Position numbers and translations under genes: made by a program
Notes under the pieces: model-generated
What the model was told of the DNA's origin: nothing
Databases searched by the model: none
The model's input: only the letters and a program-made list of their open reading frames with translations
In this document: one piece after another, positions 53,503-61,047 of the stretch
Layout: each line of letters begins with the position of its first letter
How positions within the stretch are numbered: position 1 is the stretch's first letter
NCBI GenBank assembly: GCA_947589595.1
Contig: CANQBV010000003.1
Coordinates: 1-64,000, forward strand
DNA: 64,000 nt
Reading direction: 5' to 3'
Origin: an uncultured Clostridia bacterium
Lineage (GTDB): Bacteria; Bacillota; Clostridia; Oscillospirales; SIG627

Positions 53503-54388
53503 GCTCTTCCTCTGCAAATTCAATCTCCGGCCGGAATGAAAACCCCTTTAAAAATGATTTCCACACGGTTTTCAGCTTCGCGCCGCGCGCTTCTTTTCCT
53601 TGAAATACAATGCGGGCGGAGTGCAGGAAAACGCGGGAAACCAAATAGATCCAGCCGCGGAAGCCCTCTCGCCGGTACACATAAACCTCGTTCCGGTAAA
53701 GGCAGGCATAACGGGAAAGCCGATCCGGAGAATCGGTGGCAATATTGACTTTGGCGTTGCTTGCCATTTCGTGAACGGCGCGCGAAGCCGGCACCATATA
53801 GCAGGGCCTTTTCCGAGAAATGCGCCGGGTATATTCCAAATCATCCGACCAAATAAAAAATTCCTTGATCGGCAGTCCGAATTCCGCGACGATCTCCCGC
53901 CGGAAAAACAGAGAAACGAACGTCGCCATAATCACCGGCACCGCAGACGAGGTATAATCCGTCACCTTTTCTTTCAGGCCGGTTTTCTGGATATTCATAT
54001 TGCAAAGCGTGCCGTCTGTAAAATAAGCCACGCCGGAAAGAAAGCCATACTCCCCGGCAAGCGCGGCGTCAGCAGCAAAAAATGCTTCCAGTGCCTCCGG
54101 CTCCGGTATACAGTCGTCATCCATGATCCAGAAATAACCGTATCCCCGGCGGTACGCTTCGCGGATCCCAAAAGAAAAACCGCCGGCGCCGCCCAAATTT
54201 TCGCCGGTGTTCAGATAGTGCACAAGCGGCGAAGAAAACGCTTTCACAGCTTCTTCCGTGCCGTCGGTGCTGGCATTGTCGATCACCAAAATCTCGGTCT
54301 GCCGGGTCTGTGCAAGCAGCGCGCGAAGATTTTTTTGCAGCTTTTCTTTGCGGTTATACGTCACTACGATTGCAGCACAATCCAACAT
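53495..54388 (-). CDS. Glycosyltransferase family 2, galactofuranosyltransferase-like
   Basis: 297 aa. CAAIVVTYNRKEKLQKNLRALLAQ, ILVIDNASTDGTEE, then NLGGAGGFSFGIREAYRRGYGYFWIMDDDCIPEPEAL with a DDD metal site, and FFIWSDDLEYTRRISRK near residue 165. The NxGGAGGFxxG...WxMDDD pattern is that of rhamnosyl/galactofuranosyl transferases such as GlfT and RfbF relatives. With glf two genes upstream, UDP-galactofuranose is the likely donor. It starts 1 bp after the DUF4422 stop. Confidence 0.82.
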   Translation of the reverse strand: MLDCAAIVVTYNRKEKLQKNLRALLAQTRQTEILVIDNASTDGTEEAVKAFSSPLVHYLNTGENLGGAGGFSFGIREAYRRGYGYFWIMDDDCIPEPEALEAFFAADAALAGEYGFLSGVAYFTDGTLCNMNIQKTGLKEKVTDYTSSAVPVIMATFVSLFFRREIVAEFGLPIKEFFIWSDDLEYTRRISRKRPCYMVPASRAVHEMASNAKVNIATDSPDRLSRYACLYRNEVYVYRREGFRGWIYLVSRVFLHSARIVFQGKEARGAKLKTVWKSFLKGFSFRPEIEFAEEEHE

Positions 54389-54389
54389 A

Positions 54390-55163
54390 TCAAAAACTCT
54401 TTCCGTATTTTTTGCCGAAAAATTTCGCGGCTAAAAATCCTTTGACTTTTTGAAAGAAAGCATCCCCTTCCGGGTACAAAAGCGGCAATTCCGCAAACGC
54501 TTCCTTTTCCGTGTAAAGCCACACGTCCAAAAGCAGCTCGCTGATCCTGCCGTAAAAGCGGGCGTGGAACAGATCGGCATATTCTTCCTTGGGAACACGT
54601 TTTTCCAATTCCTCCAGCACCGCAAACAAAAAGCGGCAGTAAGCGTCCAGTTTTTCGCGCTTCATGATCATCATATTGAACATATGGGCGCTTCTTCTTT
54701 TTTTCAGCCGACAGAATTCCGGGTAATATGCCGGAAACGATTCTTTCAAAATCTCCCCTGTCAGCTCCAGCGGCATCGGGTGCAATGTGTGGCAGTAATG
54801 ATCGTAAAGGGTTTCGATCACGTAATTGCGTTTTTTCGGAAGCAAAATATCCGCTTTTTGCAAAGCGGCTTCCGCATCATGACGGTTCAGTACCCCGTCA
54901 AACGGGTCTTTTCCCCTTTTTTTACCGAAGTGCCGCCGGTAATGCACCAGCCCCAGCGCCTCGGCGCCGCTGTTTTTCCACAGCCAGTAAAGCCCGGTCA
55001 GTTCGCAGTAATACGGGTTTTTTTCGGAAATATTTTCTCCGGTATCATCGCGCTGAAAACCGATCGATTCCTTCCCCGCGGCGCCCACCTGCAGCGGAAG
55101 ATAAATCTCCTCCTCCGGCATCCGATAGGGCTTGTGCGCGGCTACGACGATTTCAATTTTCAT
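54390..55163 (-). CDS. DUF4422 domain protein (polysaccharide biosynthesis)
   Basis: 257 aa, no membrane segments. IEIVVAAHKPYRMPEEEIYLPLQVGA, then CELTGLYWLWKNSGAEALGLVHYRRHF, and a helical C-terminus; this is the DUF4422 pattern (nucleotide-sugar-transferase-like fold) common next to glf in Firmicutes capsule loci. Probably a glycosyltransferase, exact role unknown. Start overlaps glf (ATGA). Confidence 0.8.
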   Translation of the reverse strand: MKIEIVVAAHKPYRMPEEEIYLPLQVGAAGKESIGFQRDDTGENISEKNPYYCELTGLYWLWKNSGAEALGLVHYRRHFGKKRGKDPFDGVLNRHDAEAALQKADILLPKKRNYVIETLYDHYCHTLHPMPLELTGEILKESFPAYYPEFCRLKKRRSAHMFNMMIMKREKLDAYCRFLFAVLEELEKRVPKEEYADLFHARFYGRISELLLDVWLYTEKEAFAELPLLYPEGDAFFQKVKGFLAAKFFGKKYGKSF

Positions 55164-56260
55164 AAAACCGTTTTGGCAAGATCAAGCGCAGAACGCACAA
55201 CTTTGTCCATATCGTAATAGCGGTATTCCGCCAGTCTCCCGCCAAACAAAACGCCGGAGTCTTCGGCAAGGGCGGCATATTTTTCATACAGCGCCGCGTT
55301 CTTTTCGTTGTTCACCGGGTAATACGGCTCCATTCCCTGCTGCCAGGCGTCGGAATATTCGCGGCTGATCACCGTTTTTTTCTGCGTGCCAAATTCAAAA
55401 TGCTTGTGCTCGATAATGCGGGTATAGGGCGTTTCGGCGTCGGTAAAATTCATCACCGCCACTCCCTGGTAATTTTCCTGATCCAAAACTTCCGTTTCAA
55501 ACCGCACCGAACGATATTGTAAGGATCCATAGCAAAAATCGAAAAATTCATCGATACAGCCGGTATAAAGAACCTTATCCGCCAACGCGGTATATTCTTC
55601 TTTATGCTCCAGAAAATCCACGCCCAGGCGCACGTCGCACCCGGCAAGCATTTTTTCCACTATCGCGGTGTAGCCGCCCATGGGAATCCCCTGGTGCGAA
55701 TCGGAAAAATAATTGTTATCGAAAGTAAACCGCACCGGCAAACGGCGAATAATAAAACTCGGCAATTCCCGGCAGGGAGCGCCCCACTGCTTTTCGGTAT
55801 AGTCCTTCACCAGAGTGCGGTAAATATCCTCTCCCACCAGAGATATTGCCTGTTCTTCCAGATTCTGCGGTTCCTTATCACCAAAAGCGGCGCGCTGCCC
55901 GGCAATTTTTTCTTTTGCTTCTGCCGGCGTCACCACGCCCCACATCTGATGGAAGGTATTCATATTAAATGGCAAATTATAAAGCTTGCCCTTATAATTT
56001 GCCACCGGGGAATTGATATAATGATTAAAGCGGCCAAAGCGCTGCATATACTGCCAGACTTCTTCATCGGAGGTATGGAAAATATGCGCCCCGTACCGGT
56101 GTACCTGGATTCCCTCGATTTCTTCGGTATATACATTGCCGCCGATATGATCGCGCCGATCCAGCACCAGACATCTTTTGCCCCCGGCTGTCATTCGTTC
56201 GGCGAAAGTCGCGCCGAAAAGACCGGCGCCGACAATCAGAAAATCGTATTTTGCAGACAT
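55160..56260 (-). CDS. glf: UDP-galactopyranose mutase
   Basis: 366 aa. Converts UDP-galactopyranose to UDP-galactofuranose with reduced FAD. N-terminal KYDFLIVGAGLFGATFAERMTAGGKRCLVLDRRDHIGGNVYTE, then VHRYGAHIFHTSDEEVWQYM, and later NYQGVAVMNFTDAETPYTRIIEHKHFE, with substrate-binding residues in the usual order. ATG 56260 is preferred over GTG 56263; it shares a base with the preceding stop (TGATG), behind AGGGGG. Confidence 0.96.
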   Translation of the reverse strand: MSAKYDFLIVGAGLFGATFAERMTAGGKRCLVLDRRDHIGGNVYTEEIEGIQVHRYGAHIFHTSDEEVWQYMQRFGRFNHYINSPVANYKGKLYNLPFNMNTFHQMWGVVTPAEAKEKIAGQRAAFGDKEPQNLEEQAISLVGEDIYRTLVKDYTEKQWGAPCRELPSFIIRRLPVRFTFDNNYFSDSHQGIPMGGYTAIVEKMLAGCDVRLGVDFLEHKEEYTALADKVLYTGCIDEFFDFCYGSLQYRSVRFETEVLDQENYQGVAVMNFTDAETPYTRIIEHKHFEFGTQKKTVISREYSDAWQQGMEPYYPVNNEKNAALYEKYAALAEDSGVLFGGRLAEYRYYDMDKVVRSALDLAKTVL

Positions 56261-56919
56261 CACAGAGCCCCCTTCATGCTGATAACAGCTTTGAATGTTT
56301 TGAGAACGATCTTAAAATCCGTCCAAAGACTGCGTTCGCGGATATATTTCAAATCCAGCTCCACCCATTCCTCAAAGCCGATATTGTTGCGCCCGCTGGC
56401 CTGCCAGTAACAGGTCAGTCCCTGCTTGACGCCCAGGCGCTGCTTTTGATACGGCGTATAGCGCGCCACTTCATCGGGGAGCGGGGGGCGCGGCCCCACG
56501 ATCGACATATCTCCTTTGATTACGTTTATCAGCTGGGGCAATTCGTCAATACTGGTTTTTCGCAAAAATTTCCCAACGCGGGTGATCCGCGGGTCGTTTT
56601 TCATTTTAAAGGCGGGACCGTCCTTCATTTCGTTCTGCTCCCGCAGCGATTCCAGCCGTTTTTCGGCGTCGAGATACATCGAACGGAGCTTAAACATTTT
56701 AAAGATTTTTCCCCCGGTCGTCATCCGATCGGAAACATAAATAGCCTTACCCGGGCTGTTCAGGCGAATGGCGATCACGGCAATGAGCAAGACCGGAGAA
56801 ACCAGGACAAGCGCTATGCTCGCCACAAGTATATCGAGCACACGTTTTATTGCCTCATAAACGGGCTTTTTTTCGGGAAGCACGGTTTGAAACTGCGCCT
56901 CCTTCTGCATCTGATTCAT
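56260..56919 (-). CDS. Undecaprenyl-phosphate sugar phosphotransferase (initiating transferase)
   Basis: 219 aa. One N-terminal membrane segment (DILVASIALVLVSPVLLIAVIAI), then the bacterial sugar transferase core: KIFKMFKLRSMYLDAEKRL, FLRKTSIDELPQLINVIKGDMSIVGPRPPLPDE, and GLTCYWQASGRNNIGFEEWVELD. It loads the first sugar phosphate onto undecaprenyl phosphate and so starts the repeat unit. Start ATG 56919 after AAAGGATACGAA; the ORF-track start at 57021 is upstream of the promoter. First gene of the cluster. Confidence 0.92.
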   Translation of the reverse strand: MNQMQKEAQFQTVLPEKKPVYEAIKRVLDILVASIALVLVSPVLLIAVIAIRLNSPGKAIYVSDRMTTGGKIFKMFKLRSMYLDAEKRLESLREQNEMKDGPAFKMKNDPRITRVGKFLRKTSIDELPQLINVIKGDMSIVGPRPPLPDEVARYTPYQKQRLGVKQGLTCYWQASGRNNIGFEEWVELDLKYIRERSLWTDFKIVLKTFKAVISMKGAL

Positions 56920-56982
56920 TTCGTATCCTTTCGATGAAATCGGAGGGAAAACCTCCAATTTTATCCATAAAAACGCACACTC

Positions 56983-57011
56983 AGTATACCATATGAAACC
57001 TTTATCGTCAA
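56983..57011 (-). promoter_or_regulatory. Promoter of the polysaccharide cluster
   Basis: Minus-strand TTGACG (57006-57011) and TATACT (56983-56988, with extended TGG) with a 17-bp spacer. The leader holds a small GGAGG-TTTT-CCCTCC hairpin near 56940-56957. Confidence 0.75.
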
Positions 57012-57120
57012 TATTATTCATAAATATTTAAAACTCAGCACGCGCAGTGCGATTCTTTTGTTTCTTCATTTTTTCTAATTTTCCCCAAAAAAGGAAACAA
57101 ATACGCCTCTGCCGAAACGC

Positions 57121-57159
57121 AAAAAGTGCGGCGTCGCCCGTTTCAGCAGGCGATGCCGC
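57121..57159 (-). terminator. Terminator of the small lipoprotein gene
   Basis: GCGGCGTCGCC/GGCGATGCCGC stem (one G-T pair) followed on the minus strand by CACTTTTT. Confidence 0.78.
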
Positions 57160-57180
57160 GTTTGAAGCTTTGAAAAATTT

Positions 57181-57546
57181 TTATGGGTCGAGGCGGATAA
57201 AATCCGTCTGTAAATTCTCTGTTTTGGAATACAAAATCAGGCGATCCTCCAGAATCTCATAGCGATATTCCAGGCTTTGCTCCTCGCTTTCGATCCGGAG
57301 CGTGTCGTTTTCCACGGAATAGGAACCGAACAAAACCGGGCTGAAGGAGGAAGCATCGTCCGCCGCTTCCAGAAAAAGCCGCCCCTCTTCTGTAAAATGA
57401 TAGACCAGCGTGACTTTTCCCTCCACCTCCGCGGAGAAATCCGTGGACTGCCACCGCCCGATCAACGGGTTTTCGTTTTTGCCGCAGGAGACAAGGCAAA
57501 AAAGCAGGGAAAACAAAAGCAGCCACAGAAAAATCTGTTTTTTCAC
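57181..57546 (-). CDS. Small lipoprotein
   Basis: 121 aa. Lipobox LVSC after a short signal peptide (FLWLLLFSLLFCLVSC). The mature part is one beta-rich domain with IGRWQSTDF, TLVYHFTEEGRLFLEA, FGSYSVENDTLRIE and YRYEILEDRLILY, the pattern of small lipocalin-like or DUF5640-like lipoproteins with unknown ligands. GTG 57546 follows GGGGAGGGGAAAGT. Own promoter at 57582. Confidence 0.7.
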   Translation of the reverse strand: MKKQIFLWLLLFSLLFCLVSCGKNENPLIGRWQSTDFSAEVEGKVTLVYHFTEEGRLFLEAADDASSFSPVLFGSYSVENDTLRIESEEQSLEYRYEILEDRLILYSKTENLQTDFIRLDP

Positions 57547-57581
57547 ACTTTCCCCTCCCCTTTGTGCATTTTCTTGCTTCT

Positions 57582-57610
57582 ATTATGCACAAAAAGCGGC
57601 GTTTTGTCAA
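57582..57610 (-). promoter_or_regulatory. Promoter of the small lipoprotein gene
   Basis: Minus-strand TTGACA (57605-57610) and CATAAT (57582-57587) with a 17-bp spacer, inside the end of the gap after spoIIE. Confidence 0.65.
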
Positions 57611-60109
57611 TCAATCCTCTGCCTTTTCCACCCGCACCACCGAAACACTCATATCATCCCGAAAGGCGCCGTGAACTTTTGCAAAATCAAATACCGCGTC
57701 GCAAAGCGCTTTGGCGGTTTCAAACCGCTTTTCCGCCAAAAGCTTCATCATGGCCCCCTCGTCCTCCTCACCGGACAGCGCTCCGTCGGAAAGCATCAGC
57801 ACCAGATCCCCCGGCAACAGCTTCATTTTTGTCTGTTCGGCGCACATATGCGCCAGAATTCCCGCGGGCGGCGTTAAAGAAGCGATCTTATGGATCCTGT
57901 CCCCCCGGATAATGAAGGAAGGCGCCGCCCCCGCTTTCATAAAGCTGCCCTCGCCGCTCAGCAAATCCACCTCCAAAAGATCCACCGTGGTAAAGGTTTC
58001 GTCCGTTTTGGACATCAAAAAGGTGTTCAGCATTTCCAGGGTCACGTTTTTCGGACTGGCGCAGGTCATCAGTTTTTCAATAAAAATCGCCGCCAACCGG
58101 CTGGTGAATGCCGCTTCCCGTCCGCTGCCCATGCCGTCGCAGATCAGCGTGTAAAAATAGCCGTGATCCGTTTCAAAAAAGGTGGCGCTGTCGCCGTTGA
58201 GCACCTCGCCCTTTTTGGTACACCCGGATTTGGCGCATTCCAGAGCAAGGCTGCGCCGACGCCGCAGACGCATAACGGCGCTCTCCTCCAGCATTACAAA
58301 GCTCGGCGCCTCAAACCGGCAGCGGAATTCCTTCTCAAACGCTTCTACGATTTCATCGGCGGATTTGGAGATCTTCTCCACCACCACGCCGTAGACGTCG
58401 ATTTTCATTTCACGCGTACCGAATACCGCCAGGTGCCGGTAGACAATACCCAATCGCTTGAGCACGGCCTTGGACTTGGATTCGAGCGCCGGGTTGTATT
58501 CCAGTTCCTTATCCAGTTCCCCGGCGCTGTTTTTCAAAAGCCGCGAAACAGAGCTGTATTCCCCCGCCAAAAGCCGGGTTTTGTTATTTTTATAAAAATT
58601 GCCGTTCAGGCGTTCAAAGCGACGGTTGATCAGCTCCACCAAATCCCCCAAATTCGGGCATTTCGCAGCAAGCGGCCCCGAAAAATCGTCCTCACTGACC
58701 ACACCGGCGGAAAGGAGCTGCGCGGCCGCCTTGGCGGTAGCGTCGTTGGTACTGGCAAAATTTTTTCCCCAGCACAGCGAGGAAATGGCGCATTTTGAGC
58801 AAATCTCGCTGCAGCAGTTTGAAATAAGCAGCGTCGTTTCCGTGATCTGCGGCTTTTTCATGGTATCGGAAACGGTATAAAACACTTCCGAAAGCGAAGA
58901 AAACGCCTCGCTCATGGTTTTCAGTTTCCGGCGCGCCAGCGAACGGGATTCTTTTTGGATCACCTCCTGCGCGGCCATCCGTTCCTTGCCGCCGCTCTCC
59001 CGGGGGATCATTCTATGCAGCGGGAAAAAGAGTACCAGTGCGCAGGCAAAATCCACAGAGATCAGGGAAAAAACGTCAAAGCCGCCGGAAAGAATGGCAT
59101 ATCCGCAGGCGGAGATAAACGCAATCATCATCGCCACCACGCCGGAATACTCAAAAAAGAGTCCGGAGAAAAAGCCCGCGATCGCCAGGATCGGCGCGTA
59201 GATTTCCCCACCGCACGCCATTCCGCAGATCAACCCCGCCGCCGCGCCGTATAAGGCCCCGCGAAAACGCGAAAGCAAAAGCGTTACAATCACCGAAAGC
59301 ACAAACACCAGCGAAAAATTCAGCACCTGCACCTCACGAAGGGCATACAGAAACAAAAAGAGCAGGGTTCCCAGCATGGCTTCCAGATAAAGCATTTTCT
59401 TGCTGGCGGTGCGCACTCCGCGGGCAGAAAACGCCGTGTAATAATAAAAACCGGAAAGAAGATAGGTAAACACCGGCGTTAAGATCCCCAGCGAAACCGC
59501 CGCCAAAACCGAGGAAAGCGTAAAGCCCTCCAGCGCCGAAAGCAGGATCCCCAGTCCCGAGCCGGCAGCGGCAGCAAAGGTGACCCGTGTTAAAACCGAA
59601 TCGTCCAGCCTCCCGCCCGTCGTGGCCGCACGCACCAGAAAAAGGATCATTTCGGCAAGCAAATAAAAAAAACCTTTTTCGGGGATGAAAATGCAGGATG
59701 CAAGCACCCCGCAAAAAATCACCATTTCCATGGTGACCGCCAGTATTTGCGCTTTTTTCTTCCCCAGGCTTTGGAGATTCTGCCTTGCCGAGCCGCCAAG
59801 CGCGGCGAGGATCGCAATGCCGCCGGGGTAAATCGATAAAGGAAATTTCGCCAGCGCGGGGATCATCGCAGCGAAAAACAGTCCCAGCGCCGTGACCGCC
59901 AAAATCAGTTTTTTGCGGACGGCGCTTTCGGGTACCGTAAAGTCCTCCGCCGCCAGCTCCCAAAACGCTCCGCTGACCTCGCCGGCGTTTTTCCGCAGCG
60001 TGACTGCACTTTGCTTCACCACACTTTTGAACTCCCGCAGCCGCCGCCCGGTCTTTTCCCAAAGCGATTCTTTTTTTGTTTGCAATTCACTTGTTTTGTT
60101 TTCTTTCAT
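57611..60109 (-). CDS. spoIIE: Stage II sporulation protein E (SpoIIE), PP2C-type phosphatase
   Basis: 832 aa. About ten membrane helices (about 45-320), a central Cys-rich region (NCCSEICSKCAISSLCWGKNF) and a C-terminal PP2C domain (about 605-830) with NGDSATFFETDHGYFYTLICDGMGSGREA and LVLMLSDGALSGEEDEGA (metal-binding Asp residues), and AFRDDMSVSVVRVEK. In sporulation it dephosphorylates SpoIIAA to switch on sigma-F in the forespore, and it localises at the polar septum. ATG 60109 follows AGGACGGA; the ORF-track ATG 60142 has no SD. Confidence 0.95.
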   Translation of the reverse strand: MKENKTSELQTKKESLWEKTGRRLREFKSVVKQSAVTLRKNAGEVSGAFWELAAEDFTVPESAVRKKLILAVTALGLFFAAMIPALAKFPLSIYPGGIAILAALGGSARQNLQSLGKKKAQILAVTMEMVIFCGVLASCIFIPEKGFFYLLAEMILFLVRAATTGGRLDDSVLTRVTFAAAAGSGLGILLSALEGFTLSSVLAAVSLGILTPVFTYLLSGFYYYTAFSARGVRTASKKMLYLEAMLGTLLFLFLYALREVQVLNFSLVFVLSVIVTLLLSRFRGALYGAAAGLICGMACGGEIYAPILAIAGFFSGLFFEYSGVVAMMIAFISACGYAILSGGFDVFSLISVDFACALVLFFPLHRMIPRESGGKERMAAQEVIQKESRSLARRKLKTMSEAFSSLSEVFYTVSDTMKKPQITETTLLISNCCSEICSKCAISSLCWGKNFASTNDATAKAAAQLLSAGVVSEDDFSGPLAAKCPNLGDLVELINRRFERLNGNFYKNNKTRLLAGEYSSVSRLLKNSAGELDKELEYNPALESKSKAVLKRLGIVYRHLAVFGTREMKIDVYGVVVEKISKSADEIVEAFEKEFRCRFEAPSFVMLEESAVMRLRRRRSLALECAKSGCTKKGEVLNGDSATFFETDHGYFYTLICDGMGSGREAAFTSRLAAIFIEKLMTCASPKNVTLEMLNTFLMSKTDETFTTVDLLEVDLLSGEGSFMKAGAAPSFIIRGDRIHKIASLTPPAGILAHMCAEQTKMKLLPGDLVLMLSDGALSGEEDEGAMMKLLAEKRFETAKALCDAVFDFAKVHGAFRDDMSVSVVRVEKAED

Positions 60110-60140
60110 TTTTTCCGTCCTGCTTTCTTGAAGTAACGTC

Positions 60141-60174
60141 ATTGTAGCATTCGCACCCGCGGTCTTTTGTCGAA
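60141..60174 (-). promoter_or_regulatory. spoIIE promoter with Spo0A box
   Basis: TACAAT (minus, 60141-60146) lies 21-22 bp from a TTCGAC/TCGACA -35-like sequence that overlaps TTTGTCGAA (plus, 60166-60174), a 9 of 9 match to the Spo0A box TTTGTCRAA. Bacillus spoIIE and spoIIG promoters use the same unusual long spacing with 0A boxes on the -35, so this is probably a Spo0A-activated sigma-A promoter. Confidence 0.65.
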
Positions 60175-60273
60175 ACGGGAAATCAAGTTCCGGGCTAATT
60201 TTGTTTTTTCGGGGCAGAATAGAAAAAAAGAAATTTCTTTTTTGAGAAATTCAAAATTCCAGGAGGAAAAATC

Positions 60274-60576
60274 ATGAATCTGCCCGCAAAAATAAAATGT
60301 CTCGAAGAAACCCTTCTCATTCCGCGCGTCACCCTTTCACTTACCACCAAAAACCTCCGCTCCGGGAAAGCCTCCGGTAAAAAAAGCGTCAGCTTCTCCG
60401 CACAGTTTACCATTCTCCGCATGCTCCTCTGCCTGATGGGCGTCTGCCTGATCATGAAGGGCGTCCTGTGCCTGATGAAGATGAAAGTCCGCTCTCAGGC
60501 GCGCCGCCACTACAAAGAAAAACTGAAAAAAATGAAAAAAGGGTGGCAAAATCGCAAATTATATAAAAAAAATTAA
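60274..60576 (+). CDS. Small basic membrane protein, uncharacterised
   Basis: 100 aa. A Lys/Arg-rich N-terminus (PAKIKCLEETLLIPRVTLSLTTKNLRSGKASGKK), one hydrophobic stretch (FTILRMLLCLMGVCLIMKGVLCLMKM), and a very basic C-terminal helix (RRHYKEKLKKMKKGWQNRKLYKKN). No family recognised. ATG 60274 sits behind CAGGAGGAAAAATC, a strong SD, so it is probably real. It lies divergent from spoIIE; a sporulation role is only a guess. Confidence 0.55.
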   Translation: MNLPAKIKCLEETLLIPRVTLSLTTKNLRSGKASGKKSVSFSAQFTILRMLLCLMGVCLIMKGVLCLMKMKVRSQARRHYKEKLKKMKKGWQNRKLYKKN

Positions 60577-60606
60577 GTTTTTCACGGTTTTTCTCCGAAA
60601 AAAGGC

Positions 60607-60635
60607 TTGAAATATTTGGTACTCCATGTTATACT
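60607..60635 (+). promoter_or_regulatory. rpsO-pnp promoter
   Basis: TTGAAA (60607-60612) and TATACT (60630-60635) with a 17-bp spacer. Confidence 0.7.
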
Positions 60636-60640
60636 GTACG

Positions 60641-60771
60641 GGTGTACAGTTTTGTGCACATCACAAATTTTCCGCAGCGCAGTAACGGGGTAAAAACGCT
60701 TTCCCGTCCGAAAGCGGCTTCACCTGCCCTTGCCGGGCTGCAGGATTAATTTTTCATGGAGGTGAAACACA
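60641..60771 (+). promoter_or_regulatory. rpsO 5' leader, possible S15 autoregulatory RNA
   Basis: About 130 nt of untranslated leader with several possible stems (for example GGTGTACAG with TTGTGCAC nearby, CGCTTTCCCGTCC with GGACGG-type partners weak, and CCCTTGCCGGGC). Ribosomal protein S15 is known to repress its own mRNA in several bacteria through such leaders; the fold here was not verified. Confidence 0.4.
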
Positions 60772-61035
60772 ATGCAAAAAACTGAAAAGCAGCAGATTAT
60801 TTCCACTTATTGCACGCATGAGGGCGATACCGGTTCCCCCGAGGTTCAGATCGCAATTCTGACTTCGCGTATCAACACGCTCACCGAGCATTTGAAGGTG
60901 AACAAAAAGGATCACCACTCCCGCAGAGGCATGCTGAAGATGGTTGGTCACAGAAGAAATCTTCTGAACTATCTGCAGAAAAAAGATATCAATCGTTACA
61001 GAGCTATTGTGGAAAAGCTCGGTCTAAGAAAGTAA
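60772..61035 (+). CDS. rpsO: 30S ribosomal protein S15
   Basis: 87 aa, standard length. Binds 16S rRNA (h20-h22 junction) early in small-subunit assembly. The full family pattern is present: [68 protein letters not shown] (given in parts here: [34 protein letters not shown]). ATG 60772 follows GGAGGTG. It lies 12 bp before pnp, the order found in most bacteria. Confidence 0.98.
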   Translation: MQKTEKQQIISTYCTHEGDTGSPEVQIAILTSRINTLTEHLKVNKKDHHSRRGMLKMVGHRRNLLNYLQKKDINRYRAIVEKLGLRK

Positions 61036-61047
61036 TCGGGCACTATT

